A stretch of DNA of 50,424 nucleotides, taken from the NCBI RefSeq assembly GCF_004403515.1, contig NZ_SOHH01000085.1, forward strand, positions 1 to 50,424, given 5' to 3'. This document shows positions 32,837 to 42,982 of the stretch, piece by piece. Positions within the stretch are counted from its first letter, which is position 1; each line of letters starts with the position of its first letter. The position numbers and the translations under genes are program-made. The stretch is from Cryobacterium fucosi. Lineage in GTDB: Bacteria > Actinomycetota > Actinomycetes > Actinomycetales > Microbacteriaceae. Below the pieces are notes generated by a model. It ran no database searches. It saw nothing but the letters and a program-made list of their open reading frames with translations, and was not told the DNA's origin.

Positions 32837-33087
32837 CGCTCGGCGCGCAGTTCGTTCAGCGCTGCCTCGGTGGTCATGGTGATCGCGAAGCGCGGCAGGC
32901 CTGAGAAGCCGCCGCGGATGAGCGCGGGCCTGAAGCGAACACCACCGAGCGGAGCGACGGGGGGCGGGGAGAGGACCGCGACGATGTGGCCGTGGTTGGT
33001 GACCTGCAAAGTCTCGCCGTCCTGGACAGCGCGCAGGATCTCCGCACTCTTGTTGCGCAGGTCCCGGTGTGGGATCGTCCGTGTCAT
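32833..33087 (-). CDS. Phd/YefM-type antitoxin
   Basis: An 84-residue protein beginning MTRTIPHRDLRNKSAEILRAV, with DGETLQVTNHGHIVAVLSP, the Phd/YefM DNA-binding fold; the C-terminal ELRAER would mask the toxin. It precedes the PIN toxin and overlaps it by 4 bases. Confidence 0.85.
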   Translation of the reverse strand: MTRTIPHRDLRNKSAEILRAVQDGETLQVTNHGHIVAVLSPPPVAPLGGVRFRPALIRGGFSGLPRFAITMTTEAALNELRAER

Positions 33088-33135
33088 GGCGCAACTGTAG
33101 CAGTCGTAGCAGTTAGCAGGCGAGGGTCAGGGCAG

Positions 33136-33301
33136 GGTCTCGACAGGCTCGACCACCGAGGTGGGCGCAGGCGAGGGGGGTCTCGACAGGCTCGACCACC
33201 GAGACAGGCTCGACCACCGAGACAGGCTCGACCACCGAGGTGGGCGCAGGCGACGGGGGTCTCGACAGGCTCGACCACCGAGACAGGCTCGACCACCGAG
33301 A
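33136..33301. repeat. CTCGAC repeat array with a duplicated block
   Basis: GGTCTCGACAGGCTCGACC and shorter GAGACAGGCTCGACCACC units alternate, and a block beginning with GGTCTCGACAGG and containing GGTGGGCGCAGGCGA occurs twice, about 63-76 bases apart. It lies between the antitoxin gene's start and the end of the GGDEF/EAL gene. Confidence 0.85.
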
Positions 33302-33305
33302 GGAC

Positions 33306-35609
33306 TCAGCGGGTGACGGCGCGGACGGGCTGAGGGAGGCGCGCAGCCAGCCACGCGTCGAGTGCGGCGGCGGGAACGGGCCGGGACATGTGGTAGCCCT
33401 GGGCCTGGTCGCAGCCGTAACCGTAACCGACGAGCATGGAGTAGGCGATGCCGTCTTCCACTCCCTCGGCGACCATGCGCAGGTTCAGGCTGTGGGCGAG
33501 CGCGATGGTCGACTCGACCAGGGCCGCGGCCCGAGGGTCGTCGGCCATCGTCATCACAAAGGACCGGTCGAGCTTCAGCTCGTCGAGGGGCAGATCCCGC
33601 AGATAGGCCAGTGAGCTGTAGCCGGTGCCGAAGTCATCGACGGCGAGCCGGATGCCGGCGGCGCGCAGCCGGGTCAGGATGGCGCGGGCGCGCACGCTGT
33701 CGATCATCAGGAAGTCCTCGGTGATTTCGAGCATGAGCACCGAGGGCGACAGGCCACGGGCCACGATCATCGCGCCGATCCGTTCGGGCAGGTCCTGTTC
33801 GACCAGGGAGCTGGCGGACATGTTGACGGCGACCGTGAGGGGCCGACCCGCGGCCTGCCAGGTGGCCGCTTGATCCAGGGCCTTCCCGAGCACCACCTGG
33901 GTCAGTCGGCCCATCAGACCAGCCTCCTCGACCAGTCGCAGGAACGAGTCCGGATACAGCAGGCCGCGGCTTGGGTGGTTCCACCGAACCAGGGCTTCGA
34001 CGTCGTGAACGATCCCGGTGTCCAGATCGACCTTGGGCTGGAAGTGCACGACCAGCTGGTCCGTCCGCAGGGCGAGACGCAGTTCCTCCGCGGTGCGCAG
34101 CCGGGCGTCGCCGTGACTGTCGTCGTCGTTTCGGTAGACGTGGTGTCCCGAGCGGGTTTCCTTGGCCTTGTACATGGCCATATCGGCCTTGCGCATCAGG
34201 GTGCCCAGATCCGTGCCGTGCTCGGGGGAAATGGCGATGCCGATGCTGACGCTGGCCTGCACCGCGATTCCCGCCAGCGTGAACGGCGCCACCAGGGCGG
34301 CGCGCAGTTTCACGGCGACGGTCGCGGCGCGGTCCTGATCGGTGTGATCGAGGAGGATCGCGAACTCGTCCCCGCCGAGCCGGGCGAGCAGATCGCCCGC
34401 GCGCAGCTGCTCAGACAGGCGCCGGCCTGCCCCGACCAGGAGCTGGTCCCCCACCTCGTGCCCGAGGCTGTCGTTGACGTCCTTGAACCGGTCCAGATCC
34501 AACAGGAGCAGGGCGCTGTGCCGGTCGGCGCCCGCCAGGAGTCGGGCCGGCGCATCCGCGTACAGTGCCCGCCGGTTCGGCAGACCGGTGAGGTCGTCGG
34601 TGCGGGTCTGCACGCGCAGCACGGCCATCCGGGTCAACTGACGGAAGGTCAGTTGGAAACGCACGGCGGTCACCACCAGCGTCAGCGTCGCCAGCCCGAC
34701 CGCCAGATCCATGACGTCCACCTGACTGCTCAGCACCAGGACACCGACGGCCGCCGTCGAGGCGACAGCGGGCACGATCAGGGCGCGCCCTCTCGTGCCG
34801 GCCTGCCGGTGGGGAGTGTCTGGACGAGTCGATCCGTCGACCCACAGCGCGGCAAGGGTGAGGCCGATGGCCCAGCCTGCGTCAACGATGGTGCCGATCA
34901 CATAGGTGTCCGTGAGCACGCGCAGAGCGTAGACGACGTCGGCGGCGGCGAAGACGAGGAGCCCGATGACCAGGAGCGTCCAGCGCCGGCCCAGGACGAG
35001 ACCCTGGGATGCGGCGAGCCCCACCACGGCAGCGACCAGCAGCAGGTCGAACAGCGGGTACGCGACCGCGACGGCGGTCGCCAACGACAGTGGGGCGTCG
35101 GCCTCCGACGCCAGAACCGGGGCGATCAGCACGGTGAGAACGGCGGCCGCGCCGAACGCACCCACCGCGCTGTCCAGAACCACCGAGAACGACATGCTGC
35201 GCAACTGAGGGCGCACCAGTTCCGCTAGGGCGGCCAGCATCAGCGGGTAGAACAGCAGATAGCCGACATCGGTCGGGCCGGGGAACGGCAGCGACGACGC
35301 TCCGGCCAGGGACGCGACGTAGATCTGATTGGCGGCCGCGAACGCCGTCACGGCCGCCGCGGCCAGGACGACGTAGCTGCGCCGGAACCTGGTGCGGTAC
35401 GCCGCCACCCAGCAGACCAGCGCCGGCACCCATTCGGTGAGTGTGCCCAGCCCGCCGTCGACCACCGGGCTGAAGCCGTCGCCGTGGTTCAGCAACCCGA
35501 TCACGTAGGCGATCGCCAGGAGTCCGGAGGACCAGATCGGCCAGCTCGCGCGCCCGCGCAGATCAGCCGTGAGCCGACGAATGTCGACCGTGCGTTTCGG
35601 TGCAGCCAT
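33306..35609 (-). CDS. membrane-anchored GGDEF-EAL protein (cyclic-di-GMP turnover)
   Basis: A 767-residue protein. Residues 20-320 hold about nine hydrophobic helices without a recognised sensor name. Then a diguanylate cyclase domain with the intact LGGDEFAI signature at about 411, and an EAL phosphodiesterase domain with DVEALVRWNH at about 535, EITEDF, DDFGTGYSSL, KLDRSFV and MVAEGVED. Both catalytic motifs are complete, so either activity is possible. The start ATG 35609 was chosen because upstream frame shows no domain features. The C-terminus ends next to a repeat array. Confidence 0.92.
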   Translation of the reverse strand: MAAPKRTVDIRRLTADLRGRASWPIWSSGLLAIAYVIGLLNHGDGFSPVVDGGLGTLTEWVPALVCWVAAYRTRFRRSYVVLAAAAVTAFAAANQIYVASLAGASSLPFPGPTDVGYLLFYPLMLAALAELVRPQLRSMSFSVVLDSAVGAFGAAAVLTVLIAPVLASEADAPLSLATAVAVAYPLFDLLLVAAVVGLAASQGLVLGRRWTLLVIGLLVFAAADVVYALRVLTDTYVIGTIVDAGWAIGLTLAALWVDGSTRPDTPHRQAGTRGRALIVPAVASTAAVGVLVLSSQVDVMDLAVGLATLTLVVTAVRFQLTFRQLTRMAVLRVQTRTDDLTGLPNRRALYADAPARLLAGADRHSALLLLDLDRFKDVNDSLGHEVGDQLLVGAGRRLSEQLRAGDLLARLGGDEFAILLDHTDQDRAATVAVKLRAALVAPFTLAGIAVQASVSIGIAISPEHGTDLGTLMRKADMAMYKAKETRSGHHVYRNDDDSHGDARLRTAEELRLALRTDQLVVHFQPKVDLDTGIVHDVEALVRWNHPSRGLLYPDSFLRLVEEAGLMGRLTQVVLGKALDQAATWQAAGRPLTVAVNMSASSLVEQDLPERIGAMIVARGLSPSVLMLEITEDFLMIDSVRARAILTRLRAAGIRLAVDDFGTGYSSLAYLRDLPLDELKLDRSFVMTMADDPRAAALVESTIALAHSLNLRMVAEGVEDGIAYSMLVGYGYGCDQAQGYHMSRPVPAAALDAWLAARLPQPVRAVTR

Positions 35610-35811
35610 CAGCCCCCCTGTTGGCCTCAATCTACCAGTTGATCGGGCGGATTGTCGGTCGGGACATCCGTCGGCGTACCCCAGAATTGGGAGCCGAACG
35701 CCGAGGTCCGCCGCGCCGCCCGAGACGGACGAAGCGGCTGGGCACGCCCCGCGGAGGCCCAAACGGTAGACTTGCCGGGCCAAGCATCCGCTATCCCTGG
35801 GAGAACGCCTC

Positions 35812-38148
35812 GTGACCGCTGTTTCCACTTCATCCTCCCGCGGCGTCGCCGACACCGTGACCAACGCGATCGCGACACCTGACAAAGAGCAGCCGTTCGA
35901 CGCGCTCGGCCTGACCCCGGGCGAGTACGCGGAGATCCGCACCATTCTCGGCCGCCGCCCCACCTCGGGCGAGCTCGCGATGTACTCGGTGATGTGGAGT
36001 GAGCACTGCTCCTACAAGAGCTCGAAGAAGTACCTGCGCCAGTTCGGTGACAAGGTCTCCCCCGCGATGAAGAAGAACCTCATGGTCGGGATGGGCGAGA
36101 ACGCCGGCGTGCTCGACGTCGGCGAGGGCTGGGCGGTCACGTTCAAGATCGAATCGCACAACCACCCCTCCTACATCGAGCCGTTCCAGGGCGCCGCGAC
36201 CGGCGTCGGCGGCATCGTGCGCGACATCATCTCGATGGGTGCCCGCCCGGTCGCGGTGATGGACGCCCTCCGCTTCGGCGACATCGACGACCCTGACACC
36301 GCCCGTGTCGTGCACGGCGTCGTGTCCGGCATCTCGTTCTACGGCAACTGCCTCGGTCTGCCCAACATCGGCGGCGAGACCTGGTTCGACAGGGTCTACC
36401 AGGGCAACCCGCTCGTCAACGCGCTCTCGGTGGGCGTGCTGCGGCACGAGGACCTGCACCTGGCCAACGCCACCGGCGCGGGCAACAAGGTCGTGCTGTT
36501 CGGGGCGCGCACCGGCGGAGACGGCATCGGCGGGGCATCCATTCTCGCCTCCGATACCTTCTCCGACCCTTCGACAGGCTCAGGACAAGGGGCGGACAAA
36601 CCCACCAAGCGGCCCGCCGTACAGGTCGGCGACCCGTTCGCCGAGAAGGTGCTGATCGAGTGCTGCCTTGAGCTGTACCGGGAGAAGCTCGTCGAGGGTA
36701 TCCAGGACCTGGGCGCCGCGGGCATCTCCTGCGCGACCAGCGAGCTCGCCTCCAACGGCGACGGCGGCATGTTCATCGAGCTCGACAAGGTGCTGCTGCG
36801 CGACCCGACTCTGACCGCCGAGGAAATCCTGATGAGCGAGAGCCAGGAGCGGATGATGGCCGTCGTCACCCCGGAGAAGCTCGCCGGTTTCCTCGCCGTC
36901 ACCGCGAAGTGGGACGTGGAGACCAGCGTGCTCGGCGAGGTCACCGACTCCGGCCGGCTCATCATCGACTGGCACGGCGAAGAGATCGTCAACGTGGACC
37001 CGCGCACCGTCGCGGTCGACGGCCCGGTCTACGACCGTCCCGTGGCCTACCCGGCCTGGCTCGACGCGCTGCAGGCGGACACGGCATCCGCTCTGCCCCG
37101 CCCGGTCTCGCCCGAGGTGCTGCGCGAGCAGTTCCTCGCCCTGCTCGGCTCGCCGAACCTGGCCGACCCGAGCTGGATCACCGACCAGTACGACCGGTAC
37201 GTGATGGGCAACACGGCCCTCTCGTTCCCCGACGACGCGGGCATGATCCGGATCGACGAGGAATCGGGCCTCGGCTTCGTGATCGCCACCGACGCGAACG
37301 GCCGCTACTGCCAGCTCGACCCGTACCGCGGCGCGCAGCTCGCCCTCGCCGAGGCGTACCGCAACGTGGCCGCGACCGGCGCGGTTCCGGTGGGCATCAG
37401 CGACTGCCTCAACTTCGGCTCGCCGGAGAACCCCGAGGTGATGTGGCAGTTCGAACGCGCCGTCACGGCGCTGGCCGACGGCTGCCTCGAACTGGAGATC
37501 CCGGTCACCGGCGGCAACGTCTCGTTCTACAACCAGACCGGCGATGCGCCGATCCACCCGACCCCGGTCGTGGCCGTGCTCGGCGTGATCGACGACGTCG
37601 CCCGGCGCGTGCCCAGCGGCTGGCAGGACGACGGCCACAACATCTACCTGCTCGGCATCACCCGTGAGGAGCTCGACGGCTCCGCCTGGGCCGGCGTCAT
37701 CCACGACCACCTGGGCGGCGTTCCGCCGATGGTGGACCTTCTTGGGGAGGCGACTCTCGCCGGGCTGCTGCACGCGGCGTCGGTCGAGGCGCTGATCGAC
37801 AGCGCGCACGACCTCAGCACGGGAGGCCTCGCGCAGACGCTCGCCGAGGCGGTGCTCCGGTTCGGGGTCGGCGCCCGGGTGTGGCTCGGCGACATCTGCG
37901 AGCGCGACGGGGTGGACGCATCCGTCGCCCTGTTCTCGGAGTCGGCCGGCCGCGTGGTCGTGTCGGTGCCGCGGGAGGACGACGTGAAGTTCCTCGGCCT
38001 GTGCGAGGGGCGCGGCTACCCGGTGCTGCGCATCGGCGTGACGGATGCCACGGCGCCGGTGCTCGAGATCCAGGACTACTTCACGGTGTCGCTGGCCGAC
38101 CTGCAGTCCCGCCACCGCGGCACCCTGCCGTCCCGCTTCGGCGCCTAG
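35812..38148 (+). CDS. purL: phosphoribosylformylglycinamidine synthase, large subunit
   Basis: Fourth step of purine synthesis, the PurL component of the PurLQS complex. 778 residues: [16 protein letters not shown] near the start, [24 protein letters not shown] (active-site His and phosphate loop), GGEPTWFD-like [10 protein letters not shown], and in the second half [19 protein letters not shown] start at 35812. Oddity: between ASILASDTF and AVQVGDPF, where homologues have a short loop, an extra piece with [13 protein letters not shown] comes from the repeat copy at 36567-36592; the frame is kept. Confidence 0.96.
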   Translation: MTAVSTSSSRGVADTVTNAIATPDKEQPFDALGLTPGEYAEIRTILGRRPTSGELAMYSVMWSEHCSYKSSKKYLRQFGDKVSPAMKKNLMVGMGENAGVLDVGEGWAVTFKIESHNHPSYIEPFQGAATGVGGIVRDIISMGARPVAVMDALRFGDIDDPDTARVVHGVVSGISFYGNCLGLPNIGGETWFDRVYQGNPLVNALSVGVLRHEDLHLANATGAGNKVVLFGARTGGDGIGGASILASDTFSDPSTGSGQGADKPTKRPAVQVGDPFAEKVLIECCLELYREKLVEGIQDLGAAGISCATSELASNGDGGMFIELDKVLLRDPTLTAEEILMSESQERMMAVVTPEKLAGFLAVTAKWDVETSVLGEVTDSGRLIIDWHGEEIVNVDPRTVAVDGPVYDRPVAYPAWLDALQADTASALPRPVSPEVLREQFLALLGSPNLADPSWITDQYDRYVMGNTALSFPDDAGMIRIDEESGLGFVIATDANGRYCQLDPYRGAQLALAEAYRNVAATGAVPVGISDCLNFGSPENPEVMWQFERAVTALADGCLELEIPVTGGNVSFYNQTGDAPIHPTPVVAVLGVIDDVARRVPSGWQDDGHNIYLLGITREELDGSAWAGVIHDHLGGVPPMVDLLGEATLAGLLHAASVEALIDSAHDLSTGGLAQTLAEAVLRFGVGARVWLGDICERDGVDASVALFSESAGRVVVSVPREDDVKFLGLCEGRGYPVLRIGVTDATAPVLEIQDYFTVSLADLQSRHRGTLPSRFGA
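36567..36592 (+). repeat. repeat-derived insert inside purL
   Basis: CCCTTCGACAGGCTCAGGAC followed by AAGGGGC is a copy of the TTCGACAGGCTCA repeat found in intergenic arrays of this window. Inside purL it keeps the frame and encodes part of a Ser/Gly/Gln-rich surface-loop insertion. Confidence 0.7.
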
Positions 38149-39113
38149 CCTCCTGTTCCTCCTGTTCCTCCGTTCTCGCGGCTGAGGGGGAAGGGAATCT
38201 TCGTGACGGACTCCGAGGCCGACCAGAGTCGGGCGGCCAGCGGCTGGTCCAGGGAGGTGCGGGTGGGGGTTTGGATCGTCGGGGCGCCGCGGGTGAGGAA
38301 ACGGGGGCCGTAGTACTGGCCGCCGCGGGCATCCGGGTCGGTGGCGGCGAGCACGGTCGGCCAGGCGCCGCGGTCCTTGCCCTGGGCCACCAGACTCTGC
38401 AGGTTGTCGACGAAACGAACGCCGCGGCTGGGCTCGCTGACCCCGCGGATGCCGGGCGTCAGCCCCGAGATCGAATAGCCCGGGTGCGCGACCAGCGATG
38501 CGACCCCGAGGGGGCCGCCGGCATCCGCTGCCCGCAACCTGCGGTCGAGCTCGAACCCGAACACCTGCAGCGCGATCTTCGACTGCGCGTAGGCGGTCCA
38601 CTGCTTGTAGCCGGCCTTGAGCTGCAGGTCCTCGAGCGTGGAATCGATGATGCGCGAGATCATCGAGCCGAGGGAGACGACCCGGCTGCCTGGCGTGCGC
38701 CGCAGCGCCGGCAGCACCTGCGCGGCGAGCGCGAAATGACCGAGGTAGTTGGTGGCGAGCACGAGTTCGTTGCCGTCGACGCTGACCTCCCGGGTGCGTG
38801 GCGGGTGCACGATCCCGGCGTTGAGGATGAGCCCGTCGATTGCAGGGAGTTCCAGCAGGGTCTCGGCCGCCCGCCGCACGGAGGCCAGGTCGGCCAGATC
38901 GAGCGACACGGTCGACACGGATGCCCCGGGCACCCTCCCGCGGATGGCCGCGGCGGCGGCCCCTGCCCTGTCCGGGTCGCGGCAGGCGAGCACGACGTGG
39001 GCGCCGGCATCCGCCAACTGCTCGGCGGTGAAGTAGCCGAGCCCCGTGTTGGCGCCCGTGATCACGAAGGTCTTGCCGGCCTGGCCGGGGAGGCGTCGCG
39101 GGTTCCAGGTCAC
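38145..39113 (-). CDS. short-chain dehydrogenase/reductase
   Basis: A 322-residue Rossmann enzyme: TGANTGLG (NAD(P)-binding), ILNAG, SLGSM and YAQSK (Tyr-x3-Lys catalytic pair) all present. It resembles the retinol-dehydrogenase-like and protochlorophyllide-oxidoreductase-like branch; substrate unknown. The C-terminus ends in a Gly-Gly-Thr run made by AGGAACAGG repeats. GTG start overlaps the chorismate mutase stop (GTGA). Its end overlaps purL tail to tail by 4 bases. Confidence 0.88.
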   Translation of the reverse strand: MTWNPRRLPGQAGKTFVITGANTGLGYFTAEQLADAGAHVVLACRDPDRAGAAAAAIRGRVPGASVSTVSLDLADLASVRRAAETLLELPAIDGLILNAGIVHPPRTREVSVDGNELVLATNYLGHFALAAQVLPALRRTPGSRVVSLGSMISRIIDSTLEDLQLKAGYKQWTAYAQSKIALQVFGFELDRRLRAADAGGPLGVASLVAHPGYSISGLTPGIRGVSEPSRGVRFVDNLQSLVAQGKDRGAWPTVLAATDPDARGGQYYGPRFLTRGAPTIQTPTRTSLDQPLAARLWSASESVTKIPFPLSRENGGTGGTGG

Positions 39114-39493
39114 GAGGCGGGGTTCGTCCCGGTCGCGGCCGACCCCGCGGCGCGCGCGCCGCCGTTCGCATTCTCGGTGCCGGCGATCTGCTCGTGGTGG
39201 TGGATCACCTCGGCGATGATGAAATTGAGGAACTTCTCGGCGAACGCCGGGTCGAGTCGCGCCTCCTCGGCGAGGCCGCGCAGGCGCTGGATCTGCAGGA
39301 GTTCACGGGTCGGGTCCGCCGGCGGCAGGCCGTGCGCAGCCTTGAGCCGGCCGACCTGCTGGGTGAACTTGAAGCGCTCGGCGAGCAGGTGAATCAGCGC
39401 GGCATCGATGTTGTCGATGCTCTGCCGGATGCTGCCCAGCTCGTCGATCGCATCCTGCCCCGCGTCCGCGGACGATTCCTCTGCTGCTGCCAT
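39110..39493 (-). CDS. chorismate mutase (AroQ type)
   Basis: A 127-residue all-helical mutase: IDELGSIRQSIDNIDAALIHLLAERFKFTQQVGRLKA contains the catalytic Arg and Lys pattern, then REL near residue 72, and VIHHHEQIAG near the end. Converts chorismate to prephenate for Phe/Tyr synthesis. ATG at 39493; upstream frame continues without similarity. It is coupled to the SDR gene. Confidence 0.9.
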   Translation of the reverse strand: MAAAEESSADAGQDAIDELGSIRQSIDNIDAALIHLLAERFKFTQQVGRLKAAHGLPPADPTRELLQIQRLRGLAEEARLDPAFAEKFLNFIIAEVIHHHEQIAGTENANGGARAAGSAATGTNPAS

Positions 39494-39519
39494 GGTTCGA
39501 CGATACCGTGCGGTCGAAA

Positions 39520-40638
39520 TCACCGCCGACTTCGACCTTTCCGGTCGAGGTTGACCGGTGTGCGGGTCGGGCTGGACCGGAATGGTCGATCTCGGCGCGG
39601 GGGCTGCTCGGCGCGGGGAGGGACGCGGAGAGGGACGGGGGCATCAGGGACGGGGAGGTCAGGGACGTCGGGGGCATCGTCGCGGGGAACCGCACCGCGA
39701 GCCGCACCCGGACGGGGCGGCGGCAGCCGGAGTCGCTTCTGGGCCAGCAGGATGCCGAAGAGCACCAGGGCCGCGCCGAGGGGCTCGTGCCAGGACAGGG
39801 TCTCGCCGAGCAGGAGTACGCCGAGCAGCACGCCGACCACGGGCGTGACGTAGGTGACCGTGGACGCGTTGGTCGGCCCCCAGGCGCGCAACACGTTGAT
39901 GTTCCAGATGTACGCGACGCCGGTGCCCAGCGCCCCAAGCGCGACCAGGCTCAGCACGATCGGCACGGTGAGAGCCACCGGATGCCACGCCAGCACCGGG
40001 GTGAGCAACAGCATGATCGCCCCGCCGAGCCCGATGTTGAGCAAGGCAAAGGTCGCTCCCGCGATCGGCCGGCCGCTGAGGAACCGGCGGGTGTAGCCGA
40101 AGGTGAAGCCGTAACAGACCGCGGCGCCGAGGCAGGCGAGCTGGCCCCAGAGGTCGCCGGTCAAGGCCGCGTAGCGCCACGGGCCGATGATCACGCCCAC
40201 GCCGAGGATGCCCACCAGCACACCGACCACCTGGCCGCGGACGAGCCGCTCCACCCGGAAGGCGAGAGTGGCCATCAGCGCCGTCATGATCGGGGTGACG
40301 GCGTTGTAGATGCTCGCCAGGCTGGACGACACGTACTGCTCCGCCCACGCGAACAGAAGGTGAGGGATGACGCATCCGGTGATCGCGATCACAAGGAAGT
40401 GCAGCCAGACGATGCCCTCGCGTGGCAGCACCGGGCCGTTCTTCACGCGGGGCCGGGTGACGAGCACGATCAGGCCCAGCGTGAGGCCGCCGAGCACGAG
40501 CCGGGACCACGCCACCTGGCCGAAGCTGACCCCGGCCAGGGCGACCTTCATGAACAGGAAACTGGAGCCCCAGACCACGCCCATGCCCAGGAACTGGAGG
40601 GTGACGATGGTCTTGCCTGCCGCCGGAGTGTCGATCAC
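39520..40638 (-). CDS. EamA-type (DMT superfamily) transporter
   Basis: A 372-residue membrane protein with ten hydrophobic helices in two EamA halves (GVVWGSSFLFMKVALAG starts the first; SLVALGALGTGVAYIWN lies in the second; GVLLGVLLLGETLSWHEPLGAALVL is the typical last hairpin). Substrate unknown. The ordinary domain ends near residue 305; the rest is a Pro/Arg-rich tail, and its last 25 or so codons are the hairpin repeat at 39524-39598, which also supplies the stop codon. The natural end of the gene may have been lost. Confidence 0.88.
   Translation of the reverse strand: MIDTPAAGKTIVTLQFLGMGVVWGSSFLFMKVALAGVSFGQVAWSRLVLGGLTLGLIVLVTRPRVKNGPVLPREGIVWLHFLVIAITGCVIPHLLFAWAEQYVSSSLASIYNAVTPIMTALMATLAFRVERLVRGQVVGVLVGILGVGVIIGPWRYAALTGDLWGQLACLGAAVCYGFTFGYTRRFLSGRPIAGATFALLNIGLGGAIMLLLTPVLAWHPVALTVPIVLSLVALGALGTGVAYIWNINVLRAWGPTNASTVTYVTPVVGVLLGVLLLGETLSWHEPLGAALVLFGILLAQKRLRLPPPRPGAARGAVPRDDAPDVPDLPVPDAPVPLRVPPRAEQPPRRDRPFRSSPTRTPVNLDRKGRSRR
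39524..39598. repeat. 74-bp GCCGAG hairpin element, copy 1
   Basis: Starts GCCGACTTCGACCTTTCCGG and ends ATGGTCGATCTCGGCG; the ends are inverted copies of each other with mismatches. Two more copies are at 40700-40773 and 46761-46834. This copy overlaps the 3' end of the transporter gene. Confidence 0.75.
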
Positions 40639-40699
40639 CTGCCGACCCTATCGCGGCCAGGCGCGACCCGCGGCGGATCCCACGTCGACGGCCGAAACC

Positions 40700-40773
40700 C
40701 GCCGAGTTCTACCTTTCCGGTCGAGGTTGACCCGCCCACCGGTCGATCTCGACCGGAAAGGTCCATCTCGGCG
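40700..40773. repeat. 74-bp GCCGAG hairpin element, copy 2
   Basis: CGCCGAGTTCTACCTTTCC at the left, GGAAAGGTCCATCTCGGCG at the right, and an inner stem GGTCGAGG...TCGACC. It lies in the gap between the GNAT gene end and the DMT gene start, both on the minus strand. Confidence 0.8.
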
Positions 40774-40836
40774 GGAGGGACGGGCCGGACGTAGGACAAG
40801 AGGAAGAGCAAGAGCAGGAGCAGGAGCAGAAAGTGC

Positions 40837-41481
40837 TCAGCTCAGCTGGCCGACTCGGTAGTGCACCGCCTGGGTGCCGTAGCCGTCGAGCCTCGCCCGG
40901 AGGCCAGCCTGCACCCGCGGCCACTCGTCCTCGAGCACCGAGTACACCACGGTGTCGCGCCAGGATCCGTCGGCGCGGCGCCGCTCCCGGCGGATGGTGC
41001 CCTCGTAGGTGGCGCCGATGCCGGCGATGGCCGCGCAGGAGCGCAGGTTGAGCGCGTCGGCCTGGATCTTCACCCGGCCGAACCCGTGCTCAAAGGCCAG
41101 GCCCAGGAGCAGGAGCTTGGCTTCGGCGTTGACGGCGGTGCCCCAGACCCTCGGGTCGTAGGCGGTCCAGCCCAGGTGCGCGGTGCCGTTGGCCAGATCG
41201 AGGTCGCCGAGGGTCGAGGTGCCGACCAGGTCCCCGTCGTGCGGGCCGCCGATCAGGCGCACCGCGTAGGGCAGCCCCGCCCACTGGTAGTACCCGAGGG
41301 CCCAATCGATGAAATCGCCGAGGCCGGTGCGCAGCCCGGCCGGGCCGCCGCCGTAGCCGTCGGCGAACACTGCCGGTTTGGCGATCGCCCGGTGCAGCTC
41401 GGGCAACAGCAGGCGCGTCAGCGGCTCGAGCTGCAGGTACTCGCCCGCGATCGTCGCGGGCACCGGACGAAGGGCGCTCAT
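40837..41481 (-). CDS. GNAT family N-acetyltransferase (RimJ/RimL-like)
   Basis: A 214-residue acetyltransferase: LEPLTRLLLPELHRAI at the N-terminus, LVGTSTLGDLDLANGTAHLGWTAYDPRVWGT (beta4 and beta-bulge region), NAEAKLLLLGLAFEHGFGRVKIQADALNLRSCAAIAGIGATYEGTIRRERRRADGS is the acetyl-CoA-binding and RimL-type end. Acceptor substrate unknown. Confidence 0.88.
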   Translation of the reverse strand: MSALRPVPATIAGEYLQLEPLTRLLLPELHRAIAKPAVFADGYGGGPAGLRTGLGDFIDWALGYYQWAGLPYAVRLIGGPHDGDLVGTSTLGDLDLANGTAHLGWTAYDPRVWGTAVNAEAKLLLLGLAFEHGFGRVKIQADALNLRSCAAIAGIGATYEGTIRRERRRADGSWRDTVVYSVLEDEWPRVQAGLRARLDGYGTQAVHYRVGQLS

Positions 41482-41557
41482 CCCGACATCCTGGCAGGAG
41501 AACGTGACCGTGCGGTGAACGGATGCCGACGAATCAGGTCGCGTCGCATCCGTTCTG

Positions 41558-41653
41558 CCGCGTCGAATTCGACGGACTTTTTGCCGATTCCGGACCAGAA
41601 TCAGCGTCGCCAGGCCCGTTTTCGGGAAAATCTCCGTCGAATTCGACAGGGGT
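41558..41653. repeat. GTCGAATTCGAC-bounded palindromic element, copy 2
   Basis: CCGCGTCGAATTCGACGG (41558-41575), then a stem-rich interior, then CTCCGTCGAATTCGACAGG (about 41632-41650). Inner flanks are GACTTTTT at the left and GAAAATCTC at the right, the reverse of copy 1 at 7984-8075, so the two copies are inverted relative to each other. Lies between the purA end and the GNAT start. Confidence 0.7.
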
Positions 41654-41694
41654 GAACGGGTCAGGGGGGAACTGGCCGGTCCTGCCGACCTCGA

Positions 41695-42981
41695 TCAGTC
41701 GACGAGGTCGTGCCGGGAGATGATCGCTTCGCGGCCGGGGCCGACGCCGATCGCCGAGATGCGGGCGCCGCTCATCTTCTCGATGGCGAGCACGTAGTCC
41801 TGGGCGGCGCGGGGCAGGTCCTCGAAGGTGCGTGCACCCGTGATGTCCTCGGTCCAGCCGGGGAAATCCTCGTAGATGGGCTTCGCGTGGTGGAAGTCGG
41901 ACTGCGAGACCGGCACCTCGTCGAAGCGCACGCCGTCGACGCTGTAGGCGACGCAGACCGGGATGACGTCGAGTCCGGTGAGCACGTCGAGCTTGGTGAG
42001 CACGAAGTCGGTGACACCGTTGATCCGGGCCGTGTAGCGGGCCACCGGGGCGTCGTACCAGCCGCAGCGGCGAGGGCGACCGGTGGTGGTGCCGAACTCG
42101 AAGCCGTTCGCGCGGAGGAACTCGCCCGACTCGTCGAATAGCTCGGTCGGGAACGGGCCGGCGCCGACGCGGGTCGTGTACGCCTTGACGACGGCGATGA
42201 TCCGGTCGATCCGGTTCGGGCCGATGCCTGAACCGGTCACCGCGCCGCCGGAGGTGGCGTTCGAGGAGGTGACGAACGGGTAGGTGCCGTGGTCGACATC
42301 CAGCATGGTCGCCTGGCCGCCCTCGAACAGGACCGTCTTGCCGTCGGTGAGCGCCTGGTGCAGCAGCAGCGCGGTGTCGGCGACCATCGGGCGCAGTCGT
42401 TCCGCGTAGCCAAGCAGGTCCTCGACGATCTCGTCGACGGAGATCGCTCGGCGGTTGTAGACCTTGACCAGCAGGTGATTCTTCTGGGCGAGGGCGCCCT
42501 CGACCTTCTGGCGCAGGATGTTCTCGTCGAACAGGTCCTGCACGCGGATGCCGACGCGGTTGATCTTGTCGGCGTAGGTCGGGCCGATGCCGCGCCCGGT
42601 GGTGCCGATCTGGCGCTTGCCGAGGAAACGCTCGGTGACCTTGTCGACCGTGCGGTGGTACTGGGTGATGATGTGCGCGTTGGCGCTCACCCGGAGCCTG
42701 GAGACGTCCACCCCGCGGGAGATGAGTGCGTCGAGCTCCTCGAACAGCACCTCGATGTCGACGACCACGCCGTTGGCGATGATCGGCGTGACCCCGGGGG
42801 TCAGGATGCCGGAGGGCAGCAGGTGCAACGCGTACTTCTCGGTGCCAATGACGACCGTGTGGCCGGCGTTGTTGCCGCCGTTGAACTTGACGACATAGTC
42901 GACCCGGCTGCCGAGAAGGTCAGTCGCCTTGCCCTTGCCCTCGTCGCCCCACTGGGCTCCGATCAAAACAATCGCTGGCAT
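41695..42981 (-). CDS. purA: adenylosuccinate synthetase
   Basis: First committed AMP branch step: IMP + Asp + GTP. 428 residues, the standard length. [14 protein letters not shown] (GTP loop), [25 protein letters not shown], and [18 protein letters not shown] are all intact. Start ATG at 42981, just 1 base downstream of the DUF3151 stop codon. Confidence 0.97.
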   Translation of the reverse strand: MPAIVLIGAQWGDEGKGKATDLLGSRVDYVVKFNGGNNAGHTVVIGTEKYALHLLPSGILTPGVTPIIANGVVVDIEVLFEELDALISRGVDVSRLRVSANAHIITQYHRTVDKVTERFLGKRQIGTTGRGIGPTYADKINRVGIRVQDLFDENILRQKVEGALAQKNHLLVKVYNRRAISVDEIVEDLLGYAERLRPMVADTALLLHQALTDGKTVLFEGGQATMLDVDHGTYPFVTSSNATSGGAVTGSGIGPNRIDRIIAVVKAYTTRVGAGPFPTELFDESGEFLRANGFEFGTTTGRPRRCGWYDAPVARYTARINGVTDFVLTKLDVLTGLDVIPVCVAYSVDGVRFDEVPVSQSDFHHAKPIYEDFPGWTEDITGARTFEDLPRAAQDYVLAIEKMSGARISAIGVGPGREAIISRHDLVD

Positions 42982-42982
42982 A

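Noticed and set aside
36580..39171. An 863-residue minus-strand frame
   Set aside because: It is the antisense of purL joined to an out-of-frame part of the SDR gene; no family similarity.
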